A DNA stretch of 10,071 nucleotides from positions 137,967-148,037 of the forward strand of contig QEOQ01000470.1 in NCBI GenBank assembly GCA_010279815.1. Direction: 5' to 3'. The notes under the pieces are model-generated. The model was not told the origin of the DNA, searched no databases, and saw only the letters and a list, made by a program, of their open reading frames with translations. A program made the translations under genes and the position numbers. Positions 8,852 through 10,071 of the stretch are shown here, in pieces (positions within the stretch are counted from its first letter, which is position 1; every line of letters starts with the position of its first letter). This stretch comes from Brachionus plicatilis (lineage: Eukaryota; Rotifera; Eurotatoria; Ploima; Brachionidae).

Positions 8852-8902
8852 TTTTTCAGAATCAGTTTATATCATTCCATTCTAAAGTTATTGGCAAAGA
8901 AC

Positions 8903-8930
8903 CGAATTGAAATGATCGAATTGAAACGAA
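8903..8930 (+). repeat. Tandem 14-mer, two copies
   Basis: CGAATTGAAATGAT is followed at once by CGAATTGAAACGAA: 12 of 14 positions match, and the first ten are identical. It lies about 50 bp to the right of the palindrome cluster. This is likely a small local duplication. Confidence 0.5.
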
Positions 8931-9935
8931 CTTCACAACCCTGAAATTTCAGATAGATTGTTTTTCGTGTTAAATGAATAAATTTTGAGATTTACATCTT
9001 ATTTTCCTCAAAATTTTATTCCAAAAATGATAAACTAATATTTTGATTTGAAAATTAAAAATTTAATGATTTTAGAGAATACTTTACACCTCAAAATTGA
9101 AAAATTAAGGAAAGGTATCATTAAAAGCTGACTTTATTTTCTTAAACTAGGCCTACAAATACACTTTCTAGCTAATTTCAATAATTTTTAAAAATGCCAC
9201 TCTATTAGCAGTTGGTCCCTATTGCTTCAAATAAGCATAACTTCTGAACCAAACAAGCTACAAGCCTTGAGTCGGGTGGTACAGATAGCTTAGAAATATG
9301 CTACAAACTGAGTAGTTAGTCTTATTCTATTTACAATTATTTTCAACAAAAAAAAATTAATAAATTAAAAATTTACAGCATTTTGAGCTTAAATGTTTTT
9401 ATGGACATGATTCAAAAAAAACAAATATTTTGTATAAAAGTTAAATTTGGTTTATTTTTGACATGTCATTATATCATTTTGAAAATCAATGTTCGATAAT
9501 TAACGATTTGCCACTTAAATTGAGAATATGCGTTTATTAAATTCAGCTAAAATAAAAATAAGGTGATTCCTTTTATAATTCGATTCTTAAAAATTTGACC
9601 CAAAAGTGATGTTTAATTAAAAAAGTTGAAAAATGTTAAAAAAGTTCTCTAATTAAAAATTTTACGAAAAAATTAGTTCTCAAAAAATCGTAAACACAAT
9701 TAGTTATCCTTCGAAAAAAAAAAATGCTTAAAAAATTTTAAATTTAAGGAAAAATTTTTTTAAGCAAAATTTCGATTTTGTTTTTTACTGGGGATAAAAA
9801 AAAAATAAAATAATTGATGGAAAAAAACTTAAAAACTTCTTTGTTCCATCGAAGTCTCAGTAGGACAAAAATTTTAAAATCAAGTGATCAATATTTATAA
9901 AAAGAGATATCGGTGCTACCGTAAATAGTGAACAA
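8931..9935. other. A+T-rich sequence inside the presumed intron
   Basis: No exon was recognised. A less A+T-rich block at about 9215-9320 (containing ACTTCTGAACCAAACAAGC) stands out from its surroundings and may be a dispersed-repeat fragment. An A+T hairpin at 9725-9766 is listed separately. Confidence 0.4.
9725..9766. repeat. A+T hairpin, 15/16-nt arms with one bulge
   Basis: The left arm (9725-9739, TGCTTAAAAAATTTT) pairs with the right arm (9751-9766, ending TTTAAGCA) with one unpaired A/T and an 11-nt loop. Most of the stem is A/T runs, so chance formation in this background is quite possible. Confidence 0.4.
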
Positions 9936-9999
9936 AGATCACGAAAATGTGTGAACTGAAAAAAATTAGTAAAGTTAGATCACCAAAAATTTGTGAACT
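9936..9999 (+). repeat. Spaced imperfect direct repeat of 22/23 bp
   Basis: AGATCACGAAAATGTGTGAA plus CT (9936-9957) recurs as a 23-bp copy at 9977-9999 (AGATCACC then AAAAATTTGTGAACT), 41 bp further on, with few differences and a one-base length change. The GTGAAC core also occurs at about 9928. The pattern may continue past the right edge of the window. Confidence 0.5.
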
Positions 10000-10071
10000 T
10001 TTTTTTGTGAGCTAATTTTTGTCAATTAATTTTTGTTTGAAATGAAAAAATTAGTCATCAGTTTTTGAAAT

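Larger units (their letters stand above)
6112..10071 (+). other. Intron 1 of the SLC35F-like gene (partial, at least about 4 kb)
   Basis: The intron opens with the consensus donor GTAAGT followed by T-rich sequence. I looked for the next family segment, which should resume in phase 0 with a hydrophobic helix, and found no such exon up to the right edge. The intron would be about 75 times longer than those of the left-hand gene. It hosts the inverted-repeat cluster at 6351-6827 and several small repeats. An alternative is that the gene is truncated or that a highly divergent exon was missed. Confidence 0.55.

Overview
This window looks like nuclear DNA of a small-genome, very A+T-rich animal. 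By eye, roughly three quarters or more of the bases are A or T. The evidence is spliced genes with tiny GT-AG introns (51, 51 and 53 bp), AATAAA-type 3' ends, and an N-terminal part of a protein resembling the animal SLC35F transporter family. A monogonont rotifer such as Brachionus would fit this composition and intron size, but the sequence alone does not prove it; planarian- or Hydra-like genomes are also A+T-rich. Nothing suggests a bacterial, plasmid or viral origin.

Layout, left to right. Positions 1-633 are mostly A+T-rich spacer. They hold one weak candidate for the last exon of an upstream gene (238-321). Positions 634-1454 hold a complete four-exon plus-strand gene for a 221-residue soluble protein rich in Tyr, Trp, Pro and Asn, in the style of ciliary/axonemal microtubule-associated proteins; its family is not recognised. 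A poly(A) signal lies about 50 bp after its stop codon. Positions 1512-4788 are a long A+T-rich spacer with one doubtful 73-codon ORF (2394-2615) and one strong hairpin (3011-3045).

Positions 4789-6111 are a large exon with the start codon and N-terminal half of a multi-pass membrane protein. I assign it by remembered similarity to the SLC35F3/F4/F5 group of drug/metabolite-transporter-superfamily carriers. It ends at a consensus GTAAGT donor. The rest of the window (6112-10071) reads as intron, because no continuation exon could be found.

Inside that intron is a compact repeat cluster at 6351-6827. A 143-bp unit (A) and its reverse complement (C) match without gaps at about 88% by hand count. 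A third copy (B) lies between them, direct to C at an exact 155-bp offset. This inverted-repeat structure is the most interesting feature no gene explains. Smaller oddities in the intron are an 18-bp perfect palindrome with an extra half-site (8824-8851), a tandem 14-mer (8903-8930), an A+T hairpin (9725-9766) and a spaced 22/23-bp direct repeat at the right edge (9936-9999). The two confident genes share a strand but show no functional link. No CRISPR array, rRNA, tRNA or protein-coding transposon was seen.
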